From: Apteryx mantelli
Lineage: Eukaryota; Chordata; Aves; Apterygiformes; Apterygidae
Assembly: GCF_036417845.1 (NCBI RefSeq)
Contig: NC_089979.1
Coordinates: 120,127,415-120,191,414 of the forward strand
Direction of reading: 5' to 3'
Length of the DNA stretch: 64,000 nucleotides
In this document: positions 63,320 through 64,000 of the stretch, piece after piece
How the letters are laid out: each line of letters begins with the position of its first letter
How positions within the stretch are numbered: position 1 is the first letter of the stretch
The notes under the pieces: model-generated
What the model was told of the DNA's origin: nothing
The model's input: the letters and a program-made list of their open reading frames with translations, nothing else
Databases searched by the model: none
Position numbers and translations under genes: made by a program

Positions 63320-63397
63320 AGGCAAAAATGGCGGCGCCCAGGGAGAGGAGCGGAAGCTGAGGGTGCGTGCGGCGTAGCAGCGTGTTCTCGCGCGCAG
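63320..63397 (+). other. LARS2: Candidate untranslated first exon (LARS2)
   Basis: Starting near the YY1 site, transcription to the right would reach a good splice donor CAG/GTAACT with the GT at 63398-63399. A shorter alternative donor is GAGG/GTGCGT near 63363. The interval has no convincing coding frame, fitting the noncoding first exon of mammalian LARS2. The exact start is a guess placed just upstream of YY1. Confidence 0.35.
63325..63335 (+). promoter_or_regulatory. YY1 binding site
   Basis: AAAATGGCGGC matches AANATGGCGGC exactly. In this orientation YY1 sites are typically found shortly downstream of the start of TATA-less genes, so the site suggests rightward transcription beginning near 63300-63325. 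Confidence 0.75.
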
Positions 63398-64000
63398 GTA
63401 ACTGTTCTGCGTCGGCGGGCGCGAGCCACGGGCCTGGCTCCTCTCAGCCCAACGGTTCTAACCGCCTCCTGCTTCTGCTCCGCCTGTTCCGCTCGCGGCG
63501 GTCTTCGCCCTCAGCGTCTGCAGCTGCGCCCACCTTCGCAGTGCCCCGTAGCCCTTCTACAGCCGCCCTGTCGGTGCCTCGCTCGGTAGCCAGGTCTCGC
63601 AGCGGTCCTCTGGCCCTCAGCAGCCGGTCCTCGGTGTCCTGCCCCGCCGACAGTTTTCTACCACTCGCTCTTGAGGGAGTTGCCTGCTCTTGCACCTGTT
63701 TTTCCAGCAACGTGCCAACCCGTTGGGGCTTTTGCTCATAATTAAAAAAAAGCAGTTCGGGGAAGCTTTTTAAATTCAAATTTGGGCTTCTCAGGGGGGA
63801 AAAAAAAAAAAAGAAAAAGAAATCGGATTGACTCCCTCACCTGCTTTTGCTAGAGTTGTGTTATGTGCCATGCACTGGATCTCAGACATGGGGGCAGCTG
63901 TTGTGCTTTCTGCTTGGTACCTGTAAAATAATATTCTGTTCAGCTCCTATGAGTGTTCTCCATCTAAACAGATGAGGCAGGCAGACAGAAGGAGAAAGTG
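63398..64000 (+). other. LARS2: Probable first intron (LARS2), start only
   Basis: CpG-rich to about 63640, then AT-rich with an A-rich tract at 63799-63822. No further exon signal or coding sequence is recognisable before the window ends. Confidence 0.35.

Larger units (their letters stand above)
63050..63640 (+). promoter_or_regulatory. LARS2: CpG-island promoter, probably LARS2
   Basis: A second CpG island starts abruptly after a 10-base C run (63057-63066). It holds a perfect NRF-1 consensus on the minus strand (CGCGCACGCGCA, plus 63264-63275), a YY1 consensus AAAATGGCGGC at 63325-63335 and an ETS-like GCGGAAGC at 63350-63357. There is no TATA box. Known biology: NRF-1 and ETS sites mark promoters of nuclear genes for mitochondrial proteins, and YY1 sites in this orientation usually sit just downstream of the start of housekeeping genes. 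In mammals the divergent neighbour of TMEM158 is LARS2, mitochondrial leucyl-tRNA synthetase. Inference: this is the LARS2 promoter. No LARS2 coding exon is in the window, so the assignment depends on synteny and motif content. Confidence 0.6.

Noticed and set aside
63367-63741. 124-codon plus-strand frame in the right-hand island
   Set aside because: It crosses the predicted splice donor at 63398, is Ser/Arg/Ala-rich and does not resemble the LARS2 N-terminus.
1-64000. CRISPR arrays, operons, prophage or bacterial mobile systems
   Set aside because: The sequence is vertebrate nuclear DNA: CR1 and MIR relics, CpG islands and an intronless vertebrate gene. No regularly spaced repeats or prokaryotic gene structure were seen.

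Overview
The window looks like bird nuclear DNA. The best evidence is two CR1 LINE fragments. The one at 60809-61445 ends in tandem ATTCTGTG octamers (minus strand), the hallmark of avian CR1, and keeps a readable reverse-transcriptase C-terminal segment. There are also heavily decayed MIR-like, L2-like and older CR1-like relics, palindromic MITE-like relics, and GC-rich CpG islands set in AT-rich intergenic DNA. The sequence alone does not give the species.

Only one protein-coding gene is complete: TMEM158 (RIS1), an intronless gene on the minus strand at 7908-8795. It lies in a long CpG-rich block (about 7620-9560) covering the upper 3' UTR, the coding sequence and the promoter. An in-frame stop four codons upstream fixes the start codon.

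At the right edge (about 63050-63640) is a second CpG island, with an NRF-1 site, a YY1 site and a plausible splice donor reading on the plus strand. In mammals TMEM158 and LARS2 (mitochondrial leucyl-tRNA synthetase) are divergent neighbours. An NRF-1/YY1 promoter facing away from TMEM158 is therefore best explained as the LARS2 promoter and untranslated first exon. This is inferred from gene order and motifs, because no LARS2 coding sequence lies inside the window.

The roughly 53 kb between the two islands, and the 7 kb to the left of TMEM158, contain no open reading frame I can tie to a known protein. What can be named is repeats: two CR1 fragments, an ancient CR1-like relic (54800-55600), a decayed L2-like LINE piece (15220-15520), several MIR-like SINE relics, several palindromic MITE-like relics and simple repeats. 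Other structure includes an orphan CpG-rich island at 38880-39180 and an unusual 84-bp hairpin-forming repeat present twice within 1 kb (40819 and 41667). The second copy is flanked by a perfect 12-bp direct repeat that looks like a target-site duplication. That small element is the best candidate for something undescribed. I found no multi-gene system.
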